A DNA stretch of 64,000 bases from Gonatopus flavifemur (taxonomy: Eukaryota > Arthropoda > Insecta > Hymenoptera > Dryinidae). The position numbers were made by a program, and so were the translations under genes. The stretch is from positions 27,838,001-27,902,000 of the forward strand of contig JAFFJZ010000003.1 in assembly GCA_018340375.1 (NCBI GenBank), in the 5' to 3' direction. Below the pieces are notes generated by a model. The model worked only from the letters and a program-made list of their open reading frames with translations, was not told where the DNA came from and made no database searches. Numbering within the stretch: the stretch's first letter is position 1; every line of letters begins with the position of its first letter. Of this stretch, positions 36,501 through 51,500 are shown in pieces.

Positions 36501-39500
36501 TTTGCCTGCTCAGTTTCAGATAAATGTATAATGTCGTTGTCAATGATTCACATGATCTATGAACAAGATCGAGGTATTTGTATAATTTTTATACTGTGTC
36601 ATCAAACATTGTAATGATCACAAGTCCTTTCCTATTATCAATAAACATTACATCCTGCTCATGTAATTTTTCAACATCGGAGAAAAAGCAACACAATTTA
36701 ATAAAAAAATTTAATTCGCGAGGATTTTTGTTAAAATGAATGCAAGTTGAACTAGTGCGCGATATTTATTTGGTTACAAGAGTGAAAGTTGTTTCTCATT
36801 AGTCCGTCGTTATGGGCGGGTTATCAGAGCAGGTTACAAAGTATTTTCCCTTTCTCCAGTTTTAATCAGCGGTAATAAAACATTGTTGTCGAGACAATGC
36901 TAGGAACTAAACGAGTGAAGAAATAACAGGCATTGATTACATGTATCTTTATTTTATCAGGGATCTGTTATTAACAACACTTTGTACGAGTTTTTTTTCC
37001 AGACGATCAATGGGATCTGACAGTTATGGTTAGAATTTCTACTATCACGCGGATAGATAATTTTTTCCAAGTTTCGAATCGATCGAACGATGAATTAGAA
37101 ATTCTTCATTTCGCACGGATTGTTCCGTTGGATCCGGTAATTGAAATCAAATATTTATAGATCGAACCATTTCGGACGTGCATGAACGAAAAAACAAATT
37201 GCCCAAGATTGAATGAAGAATAGCATTGTCGAGAAATCTATCGTGGAGTATGGGTATTGAATATTAGCTCATTGCAGTAACCTCAACACTTGAACGCTCG
37301 CATTCCATACTTACACGCATACTTGTACGTACAATCGTATAATACAGTAAGTCACAAAAACAATAACAACGCGCATTGGGATCCGACAGCTGCTCTGTCT
37401 TACGGTTTCAATTCTTCATTCTCTATCTTTATTCTACATCTGGCACCAGTGGTTATACTGGGTGTGTGAGAAAAATAAAAGCCAACTCACAAAAAATCAG
37501 TATCCCCGAGGGCTCTTACAAATTTCAAACAAGTGTTGAAGAAACACTTGAAGGAGTTCCTAATAGTTGTATCAACTTTTTTGACACTACTGTAGTGTAA
37601 AATACATCAACCGACGAGCCGACCAATTTAAATTACCAAGCGTGATTGAATTTTCCAAAACACAAGCCCCATTTTTAATGTGATTTTTATATAAAATTTG
37701 TATCAAGTTTGTATAAAAATTTGATATTAAATCAGGTTGAATCAGATTATAGCCCGAGCTCTATTGTGGGGGAATATACATTGTTTTTATCGATAATAAT
37801 TCTTCTGATTTCTACTACCAAATTTTGTACCAATTTCTGATCTAATATGTAATCTCCTCGTGTAATTTATTTCATCAGCGTCAAAAAGCTTTGTGAAATC
37901 TGGATAAGAAATGCTTAAGTTTGCAAAAAATGATCAGTTTAACTTACTTTCAACCTGAATATCAGCTCGTTTCAAGATGCAGCCAAAACTAGCCCTGTTC
38001 CAGCTGGAAGTAAGCACCGAAACAAATCCCAACACAATGTAAAACACTGAATTTCAGTTGAGTTTTCAAGTAAGATGCAGTCATGTTCAATCGGACTTTT
38101 ACAGTGTTATTCTCGCTCGTGTAATTCCAGTCAAACCCTTGGCAAATATCGGGACAATCTAATGATAATTTTTAATTGAGTATCCTACTATAGTGGGAGT
38201 CATTCGCACCGGAAAAATGATTATATACCTTTGAATACTTGATATTTATCAATTGTTATAAATCAAGGATGTTAACGTTACTCGTTATATAAGTAACGAA
38301 AATGAGTAACGTTACCATGCCTATATTATAAATGTTACATTATTATCACATAAACGAACTCTCGTAGGCATTGAATCGCATAAAGCTTCGTTACATCTAT
38401 TTCAATTATATCCAATTTCACAAGAATGAAATGATGTTATTATTCACTAAATGCCACAAATGAATATATTTCTCAATCAATATATCGACTTTGAATTTTA
38501 TAAGAAAAATTGAGCTACTGAGAATTTGACCGGAAATTTCTTTCAAAGTTCTGTATTTTTTTCTGTAGCTCTTTCCTTCGTTTCCATTATTTGATAAATG
38601 ACTCGATTCCATAAAAGCAATGAGGATGATTGACACAACGGGGAACCAAAGGGCGGAGTCTTCAAGCTAGACGGGAAGGACGCGCAAAACGAGCCATGAC
38701 CGTTTAGTAATGGACATAATTATTATGACTATAGTTTTTATCGACTACACTCATATGTTTTTGAACAATATTTTTCACACCATCATTTATTATAGGCGGA
38801 TGTCTGTAAATTTGATAATTTTTCTTATGGTTTTAATAAACCTAAAACAAATTGAAAATATTGAACAATCAAATCTTACTATGCTCTTTATAAAATTCAA
38901 CGTTCGATGTTTTGGAATTTCAATCGTGGATGTACCTTTGTGTACAGTATTCGTAATCTTACGTATTTTCATGCAATAAAATCAATTTTCTCAACCTTCT
39001 TAATATTCTTGATTTATGAAAAAGCTAAGTCAAAGTCTCAGATTTTTATGAGAATTATTATATTTTCGAGTGCATGAAATAAGTTTATCGAACACTTGAA
39101 AGAAAAAAAACTGATTCAAACACAATCAACCATTTTACATTCGGCATTACAGGAGTATGTGGTGTACGTACATAGAATTCAGATCGAAGGCAGGAAAACA
39201 TCTCTCACATTCTGAGAAATTTATGTAAATTTCAAATTCTTCAACACCATACCACAGATAACAGAGGAATCTCTAAATGCTGTTCGACATAACTTATGAG
39301 CTCGTCTCGTTCTTCTCGTACTGTAGGGAATAAAAAGTCGCGTTATAATTTATTTTTCGCGATATTTAATTAACGTATACGTACATATCCAAGTTTATCA
39401 ATTTCTTCCACAAACTCACTTTGAATGAGAGAAGTTTTTGTTCGATAGATTGATCAAGGATTTTCTTTCAAAGCGATTAAAAAAAAGAGCATGTTTCTAT

Positions 39501-42500
39501 AATTTGATAGTCTCATTATTTTGAGGATGAATAAATTTTCTCATAAATTGTAGAAGATACAATGTCCGATTGTTGAAATTTTGCGCAATGCATCATTGAA
39601 AATTTAATAGCTACAAACAAAGCAAAGAGAGATTACTTAAAGTTGGGTTGAATGGAGACATATGGAGCAGGTTGACTTTTTTTGACTCGACTATAGATGA
39701 AAATTCATTCAAACGTTGTTGTTTTTTTTTTACAATAATCAAGTTGTGAAGATGATAAAAACTATATGAATGAATTTTCAACTTCGCCGAAACGCCCCTC
39801 TGTCTCCGCTTTACTCAACTTTGGTTAATATATTTTCTTCGTGTATGTTTGAGTATATGAAACTTTTTCTATATCAAAATGAAGTCTGTATTGAAAAGAA
39901 AGGGATGGATATATAATCATCGTTCTATAAAAGCGGAATACAGATCAAGCTTCATCCTTGACTGGGTGCAGACGCGCGTGCCTCGGTATCCCTCCTCTCT
40001 CGCTACCCCACGAATCTCATTACATTTATAAATTATCATACTAAATCTGTAACATGCAATTCACGTTCTAACGCTACAATAAAATTTGCAGACCTTATCT
40101 CGAACGTTAGTTTAATGAATCACAATAATTATATACTCCTTGTGACAATCTTTCAATATCTAGACAAACGCGTGTTAGAAATTACACTCGGCCGTGTCCA
40201 TTAGGGAGTCCAACGATTGAATCACGTGAGATTTGTGTATTTGATTCGCTCCTGATGATTATAGTTTCATCGGCGCCACAATGTCTTCTCTACCGACGAC
40301 GATCGATTGGCAACCTTCTTCTCCCTGTTCTGTCTCCCTCTCTCCCTCTTTTCTACTTTAACTAGTGCTTTCGGCGTGTGCGCGCGTTTGTCTGTGGTAC
40401 ACGTGTATATACATATCCCTCTATGTATATACACTCCGGTCAACACCTGTCTTTTTATGTATAATAGATGCTTGGTAAAAGACAACACACAAGAATGCAT
40501 GTAGTATACGTGACCCTGGGATACCGTGGTTGCATGTCGTCGTCATCGTCGTCGTCGTCGTCGCCGTCGCTGTGTCGACGGACTGTACGACGGTTGCCAT
40601 TTCTCGCGCCAGTTCAATTGGTCCCTGCCAAGAACGGGAGGAAATTGTTCCCCTCAATTCGACGCAATTTAAAGGAATTAAGCGAACGAACGTTGGCCGT
40701 ACACACAACAGTAGTACGACACTGGAATAACGCGGGTTTCTTCTCGAGTTGTCAATGACCGGGGGTTTCGCTTCTTCTTCTTCATACACTCAAGACTCAG
40801 TCGAATGTATACGTATCGTTTCAACGTCTTCGATCTGAAAAGAAATGGATTTGAAAAAAAAAAAACATTCCCTCCTTTTATATCTGATATTATACATTTT
40901 TTTCACTCGCTGTGTAATGAAAAGGGAGAGATGTTCATTATTAAGAAAAAGGAATGAATTTCAATTCAGATGGTGTATTCATTCTTTTTCATTGATCCTC
41001 AAATAATTGATGTGGAATTACAGAAACTCCCTTCATTCTTTTAATGAAGTTTTCACTTTCTCGAAGTGAGAGTTTAACTGGAGTAAAAATTAGAAAGCAC
41101 ATAAAAAACAATGCGTGATCAAATTATCGATGACCCTAGTCTCATAGTTCTTCACTTCATGTCAGACTTCAATCATACTTCATAAATCATCCAATATTAT
41201 GAGGATAGTATATATGGAGAGAACTTTTACATCATTAATCACCGCAACTATACATCTTTAACGCAAGTTTGAGTTATACTAGCGGTATGGAATTATTCAC
41301 CCACACGTAGAGGATTTTTTAATATTGAAAATCACTTTGAAAGGTTGATAAATGGGAGATTCAATGCACTTCTACAAATATTTTATACCGTATATTATGT
41401 AAAATTTATTAAGAAGATTTTAAATTTCACGGAACGGATAGCAAATGGAGGAGAAATAATGTTGATAATTTTATTCAACTATCGATAATGATCATCACCA
41501 CGTTGTAAGTTTTTGTAGAAAAAAAAAATATCCAGTTCGCATCAATATTTTGTAAGAAACATTACTGGTCTACAATGTTCAGAATTCTTTTTGGTAGATG
41601 CACCTGCTTTTGATAGAACATAGAGTAACTTTGTGCGCGCGAAAATAAATGCTTCCTCAACAAAGAAAAACAATTGAAGAGTAAAACGATTCGATCAAAT
41701 GTGATGGAAATTTGCGTACAAGAGAAATTCCCACACCGGTACATCAAGTTTATGATTGCCTTCATTCAAAGCGCGTACAGTTCTTTGAACTCGTAATCAA
41801 AACTGTGTATTTACGAATCTAACGATGTAATATCAATCGTTACACGACGATAGTAAAATAGTTTAGTATTGGTTGCTTTCATCTATCTTGTGTGCCATGA
41901 ATGAAAACGTGTTCTTATGTATCGGACGACACCGACATAGCAGTTGTAAATCACATACATTATCCACTTGTCGGCGATACGAATGCTAAAAGGGCGGTCA
42001 GGGGTTCAGGAGAATAAGGAGGGGAAAAGAAGAAAAAGAGGAGGAGGAAGAGGCGACAGAGAACTGGACAGAATTTCATTACGCCAAATCCTCTCGTCTG
42101 GCCGATTGACCGGGCCCCGACGGTGGTCTGTCGTCTTTGTTGTTGTATCCTTTGTGGGTCAATATGGCGGTTCGTAAAAATATTTTTTTTCTCTTTTTTC
42201 AGTCTTTCGTAATTAGCCATTACAATTTTATTCGGTACCCGTTCGCATAATGTGCAGTCGCAATGCCACAAAGGGGGGCTTGTTGTATCTGCACGCACAT
42301 TATATATCCAGATAAAAAGCTCGGAAAATTTTCCATAAGAACTCGCGCTTGTTCCTCGTAATTCTAACGACGAGTATTTTAAGTGTTCGTCAAAACTTGC
42401 ATACCGCAATAATGTCAGATATAAGACGGGGGGAGGGGGGGGGGATGAAACCGTTGAAGAAATCAAATCTGTAGTATAAACCCAATATGAGAAAATATAT

Positions 42501-45500
42501 ATGTATTTCCCTTTCGCATAAAATTAACGGGAGAAACGTTGAAATCACGAGGATTTTAAATGAATCACCGGCAATACTGTATTCATAATATAGGTATTTA
42601 ATTTGTAATTATTTCTTTCTTCTTGTACGTAATTCTATATGTTTACCGACCTCGACCACAACTTCCTTTGCAATGTTATCGGTAAAAACGTAGGTTGAGT
42701 TAATATATGACGCAGTTATTTCACAATATTGATGACCCGCTGTAACCATGAAGACGGTCGCGAGAGATGCGGTTTGTTTATTGAATCTTGGTGTGGAAGT
42801 TGTATCTTGGTGTACGGAAAATGAATTATGCGGTATCCGTCACGAGGATGCATTTCATTTGGTTAATTGTTGTAAAAATATTCCGATGGATAGTACTACA
42901 TTCTTGAGACATCAATCGTTATATCAAATAATTGATATTATTTCTAATCATTCGAATTTTGTACTATTTTTCACATTGAAATATTCCAACGATATCTCAA
43001 TACCGTCGTCTTAGCGTGTAAAGCTTTTTACGTTAATCGGGTAAATCAACGTGAGAGGGACCCTGAGGCCTAGGGAAAGGCAGGAAGAAGGGACGTCCTT
43101 CGTATTTCTAATTGCTCTGTAGACGCAGAGTATAGAATACAGAGCCCAACCTAATTCATATCTGAATAATCAGGTTCATGAAAAATGTATTTGAATGTGA
43201 TCATAAATATAAACTGACACGATAAAACAACGCTCATTTATCGTAATCGCTCTTAACTGGCCCGCGAATTATTTCTCACGTGAGAATATAGAAAGTGACC
43301 ATGACACTGAAGTATAATAATTTGTCACTTTCAATAAAAATAAATGAAACTATTTTTCAACTTTGATATCTCCAGGGAGAACGGTTATTACGTGTTTTGA
43401 TGATAAGATATCCCACGAGTCCGCCTGAAAGCAGACACTTTCGCACGCGACATCCGTACAGTGGTCTCTAGAGATGCAGAAATTGTTTTCTTCGCTAAAA
43501 CGAAGTTTCATGTAAAAATATTTGTCTTTCATGCTATTTTTATCGTAAGAAAACGTTTTTCGTCTTCGTTTTAATTACACGTGCTACACATACGTGTACT
43601 TTCCTGAGACATTTATCTTGCAGCAAATACATTTCATACTAAATAGTTAGACTCTTGACAATCGACGTCGTCGTCGTTATGTCGTCGTTCAGGGGCACTG
43701 TCAGGTTGCGTGAGACGCCAGGCAACGGTCTAGGCGTCGCGGCGCCTCAACGTTCCCTTCTTTCTCTCTCTCTCTCTCTCTCTTCATCTTTCTGTCTGTC
43801 GGTATAGTTTAAGTACAGTGGGGTTGAGACCGTGAACTAACTACTGCATGTACACTACTATGTACTTTACACGAACTGAAATGTGGCAATGCTGCCATGT
43901 GCAGAGTTCTATTTTAAATTTCAACCCCTACCTTCCCTCATATAACGCTACCTTCTTTTTTGCTTCTCAACATATTTTGTATCATACGTGTATATACACG
44001 CACATATATCTTCAATTCCCCTGTTACAAAGTAGATCTAAGCAGTTCCTTATTTTTCTTGTGCATTATTCTTGAAAACATTGCAATGGTATTATTTTATC
44101 GATATTAAGTATAAACGTGGTAATTGTGCTTTAAACAAATATGTATAGAAAAACAGATTTCCGTTATAATTATCAAGTGAATTCTTCGATCAATTTATTA
44201 ATATATCCTCTTGTCAATCATTCCGAGATTTTAAAGCGGATGACGTTGTGTAGATATAATTGGAATATTATCTGCCACAGTTATTTCGACAGATGTCCAA
44301 CGCATACACTTTGGACGATGTAATTTGTTGCACTCAAACGTATGAGAGAATGAAGTACATGTATGAAGGATGTTGGGAACAGGAAGTTGGTAGGGAGTAT
44401 GACGCATGAAGTACATTACGGTGTACTAAAATTGTCGAACTCGTTTCTGTTCCGATTGTTGAAGGAAGAATTATAAAATTGTGCAAAACTTTCTTCGTTC
44501 GGGGAAAAACTTTTTAATTTGTATAAAATTTTTCAGGTTCATTGAGAAACCTAACGAGAAGCGTTACAAATTTTTACAAATAGAGATTCAACTCATTTTT
44601 TAGAATGAATGATGATTAGTGTTGTATTGTCGAATAGGTACCATGGGGTTCACCCATGCATTTATGCATTTATATGTAATTTTTTAAAAAAGAATTTCAC
44701 AGCAGCATTTGAATTGTTTTGAATTTTAATTTCGTGCAATATTCATCAAGGTGTTGTTTTTCTTATCATATTTCAAAAACTTTGATTGTTTTCGCAGTAC
44801 TTTTATAGGTATGATAAAAATGTAGCTACCACATACCACTTATTTGTGTAATAATTGAGATTGTATTATTAATGGTAAAAATGATTTTTCCTGTTACAGT
44901 GGTTTAAATTTCCAAGATTTGATGGCCAGGCAAGGAGCCATCGATTGCCCTCCCAAGACCCCATTCATTTTGGGCTCCGAGTGTGCCGGAGACATTGAAC
45001 AAGTTGGCGAAAACGTTGAAAATTTCAAGGTAAGGCGAATATATTTATAATCGGATCAAGAGAAATTTGCATATAATTAAATTGCGTGAGACTACTCGGT
45101 AATCATTCGAGCGGAGAATTGATTTCCCTAGTTAAAGAACGTGATTCAACTCGATGTGCGAATACTAACTAGGGTATGTAAATGGTGTACGTGGTGGAAA
45201 TTGATCTCTAATGTGTTCCACATCGATAAGGATGTGAAGAAATGTTTCTTTCTTTTCCCTTTAGTTATGATCAAATATCTCTATTCATTTATTCATAAGT
45301 AAATCACCGAAGTTTACACCTTCGAGTCTTGACATCAAATTTGAATACCATCGTAGATAAGATGATGAATATAAATCGAAGAGAGCATGCACGTGTTGTA
45401 ATATCATTTTTTTTTTCTTAAGATTCGTAGGGCTTTCCTTCTCCTCTTTGGAACTTCAGAATGACGATTGATTTGATAAATCGATTGTGAATATGATATT

Positions 45501-48500
45501 ATTATTACGTACGGATCTTTCTAGCGTTTAATCTTCTCTTTCAGTTTTACGAGCTTCTTCATCTCTTTTGAAATATCGATACCGTTATGAAGTATCGTAT
45601 TCGCAACACGTGCGATCTTAGAACTTGGAATTAATAGGTTGATAATCTATGTCTTCGGAAACTCGAATGCACAATGTTTTAGTTCTCTTTCTTGAACTTT
45701 TGACGTCATCATCTTCCAATCCTGACGGGTTTTCGGAAATCGCATTCAGGTTATGTTCTTATGAGAATACGATGATAATCACACAACTGTTGATTGATTT
45801 ATTTGGATGATAAAATCACTATATTCGCTACTCTTTGAAGAAGAATCAATTACAAGGAGTCTAATCTTGAGCAGTCCAGTTGAAATTTGATTGATCCTGG
45901 TTTAAATATGTATGACTAACTAAGAAAATTAATTTTTATTTACCGTAGAAAATTGAAAATAAGTTGGATGAAAGAATGTAGAATCTTCTTAACGTGAATA
46001 ATTTTCTTCTGAGATAATATCGATCCTCTGAGGAGCTTGGCACACGAACAGATTGTGAAAGAGGCTCTGTAACTTCCGTGCTTTTCATTGCGGGGATCTT
46101 CGTGTTACGTTTTAATAATATTTTGTACTCTCGGTGAGTTTTCATATATCACATTTTGCGGAATTGTGAGAGAAAAAATTCATCAAAGTATATTTTTGCA
46201 TCGAAATTTCTCTAAAATGATGTGCATTACGTTGAAATATGTATAGACGTTCGCAAAGAAATCCTATGAGACTTGTTCCACTTCCTCTCAAATGAAGTAC
46301 AAAAGGTAAAATGTGACGTGAAAAAAGGGCCACGTAGAGACCGTGGTTAACGCGATTCTACGCAAAGAAAAATAGATTTTTTCCGAGATTAGGAATACTC
46401 GGTACAATATATTTCCCCTGATTTAAAAATAGTTTATCTCTCTTAGTAAAAATGTCAAGTGAAACAATTCCTCTTTCATGCATTTAGAAATATAAAAATG
46501 AATTCGAAATATCATTCGAGGTTTGATTGCGAATTGCATTTCTCATTTTCATACGATAACTCAAAAGTGAATGCAAAAAGATTTACACGGAAGTTTACAA
46601 TGATTGATTATAAAATCCTCGAAATATGATGAATTTTTATAATTTTCATAAAGTGATGTATCAGAAATATTATACAGGAATCTGAATCACTTGAAAAATC
46701 AAAGTATCATTTCCTCTGTGAATAAAAAACACTTAGCGGTGAGTAATGAGCTTAGATACACTTGCGATGAGATCGCGAGTACATTCATTTGCACAACAAC
46801 ACAAATACCAGCAATGAAAAACGCGAGATGAGTAAGACACCGGCTCGCGCTTGTAGCACTGAACGATATGATCTCTTTCTTTCTCTCCCGTGAGTCATCT
46901 TTCTTTCGATACATTTTCCCAGCGGCGAACTTTCATACGATTTTATAGCTTTATTTATTTGGTCTCGTATTCTTGACCGAAACTCGTTATTATAAGCCAA
47001 GCGGATAGTAGTATGTCTAGGGTAGTGGATTAAGGGTATAATGCACAATATTTCATGAAATGAAATGAAAAGCAGCTTAAGTGGAAGGCGAGATCCTGTC
47101 ACAGTAACAACAGTGCTTTTCCTCGAGATGATTAATGGTTTCTCGTCATGATTCCATGTACACGTATCCATTATTATTCTTCAAAAGAATACTAAAAACG
47201 ATGACGAAAACATCAATCAAGAAAAATAATTATTCCAAGTAGTGGTAATGTATTGTGAATATTCTCACAAATTTTCCGAATTCTGTACTGTCACGAAAAT
47301 CAATTAACGCTAAATCGAGCCTGCCCAGTATAAAGATTCGTTTGTAAATTCGAGATCTCTTTTCCTGTTTTCTTGAAAACTGAAATGCTGAACATTTCGT
47401 ACGATATACATAATAACTGCGGTAGAATAACTATAATTCATTGTGGATGAAACCAGGAATTCTAATTATTAACGAAGGGGTAGTAATATTGTATAATATA
47501 ACATATCAATGGAATCTACAATTATAATCCACCTATATTATACCATCTCGAAAATGAAGTTAATATTCGATATTTAGTAGTTTTGAGAACATTCGTCCCT
47601 CAACGTAATTGAATTTTCATTGGTAAACGTATCATCGCTTTCTCTCACTCGTACGAAACGCGTAATTCCATTAAGTTCCAAACGAAATATCATATTCCTA
47701 TTTGAATTTATGATTATTTCACTCAGTCTAATTGACTAGTTACATCAATGAAAGTTACACAACCCCAACACGATTAGGTATATGCCATATTTCATCACAG
47801 ATTCGTACTATAGATTAATCTGACGAATTCAATTATAATTTCTACGCATAACATAGTTCAGTCAACTTTTGAAATTACTTAGAGGAAGTATCATCGAACA
47901 TCAACCTGAAATAATGAATTGATTTATTCGACTTTTGCATTTTTCAAAATCTCTGTAGAATTATCTCTGACGAACTGCTCTGACATTTGAAAACCAGATG
48001 TATTAACTTTGAGACCCGAGGGTCAATAATCGATGAATGAGACGAATCTGTCCTTAGCGTCGTGTTGAGAAGATACAGTAATTTTCTGTTTTGTGTTTTT
48101 GTGAACAAAGACATTCTATCCCTGCAGTAGAATTCTAAAATATTGATATATTTTTCTTCTAAGAATCTGAATTTGATTGAAAATGATGTTTCCATTGTCC
48201 AAAATATTATTTAACGTAAAGTTATTTTCAATTGATTCTGAACATGAAATTTACCGCGAAATGTATTGAAATTCAGACTAAAATATAGGGAAAAAGGTTT
48301 TTTTTTACGTTAATTCATAAACAAGAATAAATTTAAAATCCATTGATATTTTTATTGATGAAATTAAATTTGAGAATTCTAAATTTTAATGCAGGAAGTA
48401 ATGTAAATTACGCTAACTCGAAGCCTGTTGTTCTTCGATTTAATCTGCGCTCGTGATTGAAACCACGATACTTTGTACGAACAGAGAACGTTTTCATCGT

Positions 48501-51500
48501 TTCGAGTCATTCGAATTCTTGTGTTTCTCCTTTCACGCTACCCCTTGGGTATCGTTGGTATGGCAGGAACTAGTTTAGAAATGCATGTAAACTTCCCTTC
48601 TGTTCTATTTTCGGAACAGTTGATACACACGTTTCAGGGTCGGATAGTGCTCCAATTCGTACCATGAATTGATTATCCATCTCCTTTTCTATTTTTCATC
48701 ATACTCTCTTCGATTTTCATCCATCCAGTTCGTTTTTGTTATTCCATTTCGATAAACACATTGGTTTTTTTTTGTTTGAACGACGTGATTGCGATATAGT
48801 AATAATGTGAGGAATTTCGTCAACAATAGTATCTTATTTATTTTTCAGGATTGAAATGGTGCGGAGAATTGATAAATCATTCTTCGTGCGTAGTATTGAA
48901 CGCATCGAGTATGGTCCCACGAACACAGCGATAATTTCTATTTTCTTATGATGATTTATAATGGAATAATGTGATATTCACCGATGATTAGATGCCAAAA
49001 ATGGATGTTATGCAGAGCAATATTTTGATCATATTTTTCTGATAATATGGAATGATGTGTAAATCGTTTGGCCAATATAGAGACTGATTTCTTTAATCTA
49101 TTTGAAAGGTGAGGTAAGAGACCCTATACCCCATCAGTCCTTATATTTTAGGTTTTTGTGGTTTAGTTGTGTGTTAAAAGCTCTTCAACCAAAACATTTT
49201 TTGTAATTAATGGATCGGGAATTAACTTTTTTATTCGAAACTTCTAGCTAAATTACTTTGTAAGTTCATGTAATAATGAAAATGATCGGATATAGGGTCT
49301 CTTACCTTACTTGAACATTTGTCGTTGAACGATATTAGTATTCTCAATTCTTTCAGGAAGTTTCAAATGATTCAACGAATCGTGACAGAAGTTAACTCGC
49401 TGATTGTCACATGCAATTTTAGCAGTGGCTGCTATAACCACGCATTTTTATCATTGCGATAATCATTTGAATTACAATAACGTAATACTTACGACAATGT
49501 TCAAAAATACTCACGCTCATAAACCCTCTTAAAAATTTTCTTGTATTTTGCCGTTCTGTGCATAAAAAGCAAAATTCTTGGGTTCTGGAATGAAAATTGT
49601 AATGAAAACAAAGCATATTTAACTTGAATTGTTTTCAATTCTGATGGAAAATTGTCTTCAGGTGAATCATCACTGATCATCGGAACATGTATTCATGTTT
49701 CCGGAGATCCTCAACAAATTTCTTCGTAATCTAGGATAATTTCTAATGAAGAAAAATAACCCACGTTCGAAAATGAAAGAACAAACACTTTGTAAACGTC
49801 GTTAGCGTAATACAACATAAAAGTAATTGCCAATAATTATCTGGTAGAACTAGACATTGAATTGATAGCAAACGTTGGGAACCATCATTGCGTGATGGTA
49901 AATGTCAAGAACCTGTTCAATTGCGTCATAGAGATCTTATCGATAATTTACAAAAGAATGATCAATTAAATATTGATGTCCGTAATTTTGATGGAAAAGA
50001 GGCCATTGTATTAATGATCGTATACGAATATAATATTTGCGGAAAAGATTGAAATGATATCATATAGGAAGAAGAAATTCACTAAGATGGCACAGTAGGA
50101 AGTATTCGCTATCGCACTTTTTGCTATGGGAGAGTTCAATTTTCAGTATTATATATAGAACAACAAACAAATGTTCCTGTAGAAGTCAAAATTTTTTGCT
50201 GTAACAGCAAAAAATCACTTTTATAGCAAAAATTTTTCCAACGAAATCAAATTCCTCGTCAATACTATTTTCTGAAATATTTTTCAGAAAACACGCTTCA
50301 ACTCCAAATTTGCACTTCTAGCTAGGCTAAAGAGTGGAATCTGACTATAAAAATTCTAGAATACAATTTTATGGTAGTTTTTTGTATTTTGATGAATGAG
50401 TGGTTATCACAAACGGCTCACCTCGAGAGACATTCGTTGAACTTCATAGTGAGAATGAGAAAACTCTGATAACCATCTGGAAAAGAAAAATAATACACAG
50501 AGTCACTGAATTTTTATTACATGAAAACGTTCTTCACGTACATCCTTGAAAAATAATTCAAGTTCTAGCTCGATGGAAAATTATTATGCCAACATATTTT
50601 CCTTAATAATAAATTTATGAAATCATATTTCCTCCTCGATGATTTCATACAAAAGATTTTTTTATGGTACACTCATTCTCTTTTCATCTCTCGAGTGCCA
50701 ATATGGAACGCATAAACAAACATGTACACTCTAATACTCCACATTCTCGAGGTGGTCTATTTTCGTGTTGTATATAATCTGAGCTTAGATTATGCCCTCG
50801 TTCATTCAATACTAGTTTCAAGATGTTTACTGGAATTTCTTTGATCAACTCTTTCTTTAGTGAACAACAAAAATAAACATCACAATTATTCTTTCCTTCT
50901 TTTTCACTTTGAATACAGAAATGAGGATCTTCGTTATCCAAAACTCATCATTCAATTTCAACACCCTGATCGAAATTTTCTGATTTTCAATAATTGATAA
51001 ACCCGATATTGTATAACTACAAATTTTTGCAAAAAATTCTTGATACTTGAAGAATTGATTTGAATGGTTCAACAATTCAAGTGTAATAAAAAAAAAAAAA
51101 CATGAAAGAATTTAGGGGCGTGTGAAGATTTTTCGTGGTTTTGTTTCCATAGTTCGTGAATGTTACCCGAGTCGAAGATCAATGAGTAACCGGAGTTCAA
51201 GGTTTAAGGTTAAAGTGTCGTTGGCACGTGAAAAACACGACAATCTTCAAAGAAAAAGAAAAAAACCTAAATTGGATTCTCTCCTTGCTGCGACGTTGGT
51301 TCTTGCACGCCACGCAGTTTCTTCTTGATCTAGAAAGGCAAAAAGTATAATACGTACCCAAGTTCAAATCCTACCCGAAAAAAACCGAATTTTCTCTGTC
51401 TTTCATGAGATTGTTTTTCCATCATCATATAATCCTTCCAATGATAAATCGCTGTTGTCAGACACGGCGTTGTCGTTGGTTTTTTCTCGTCCAATAAAGA

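Larger units (their letters stand above)
18578..44899 (+). other. VAT-1 intron 1, 26.3 kb
   Basis: Phase 2 intron with no supported nested gene on either strand. It contains three copies of one MITE-like family, two other palindromic elements, G-runs, a repeat of the 7976 family, two nuclear-receptor half-sites and GC-richer islands near 40270-40790 and 43660-43850. Open frames of 100-170 codons occur (for example 28771-29202 on plus and 41960-42466 on minus) but lack family matches or splice support. Confidence 0.8.

Noticed and set aside
41960..42466. 168-codon minus-strand frame
   Set aside because: Low-complexity ends come from purine-rich plus-strand DNA and a G-run; no domain, and weak coding character between them.
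42748..43014. 88-codon frame with a good ATG context (AACCATGA)
   Set aside because: No recognisable family, no signal peptide, no poly(A) signal identified and ordinary AT-rich codon use. It remains possible but unsupported.
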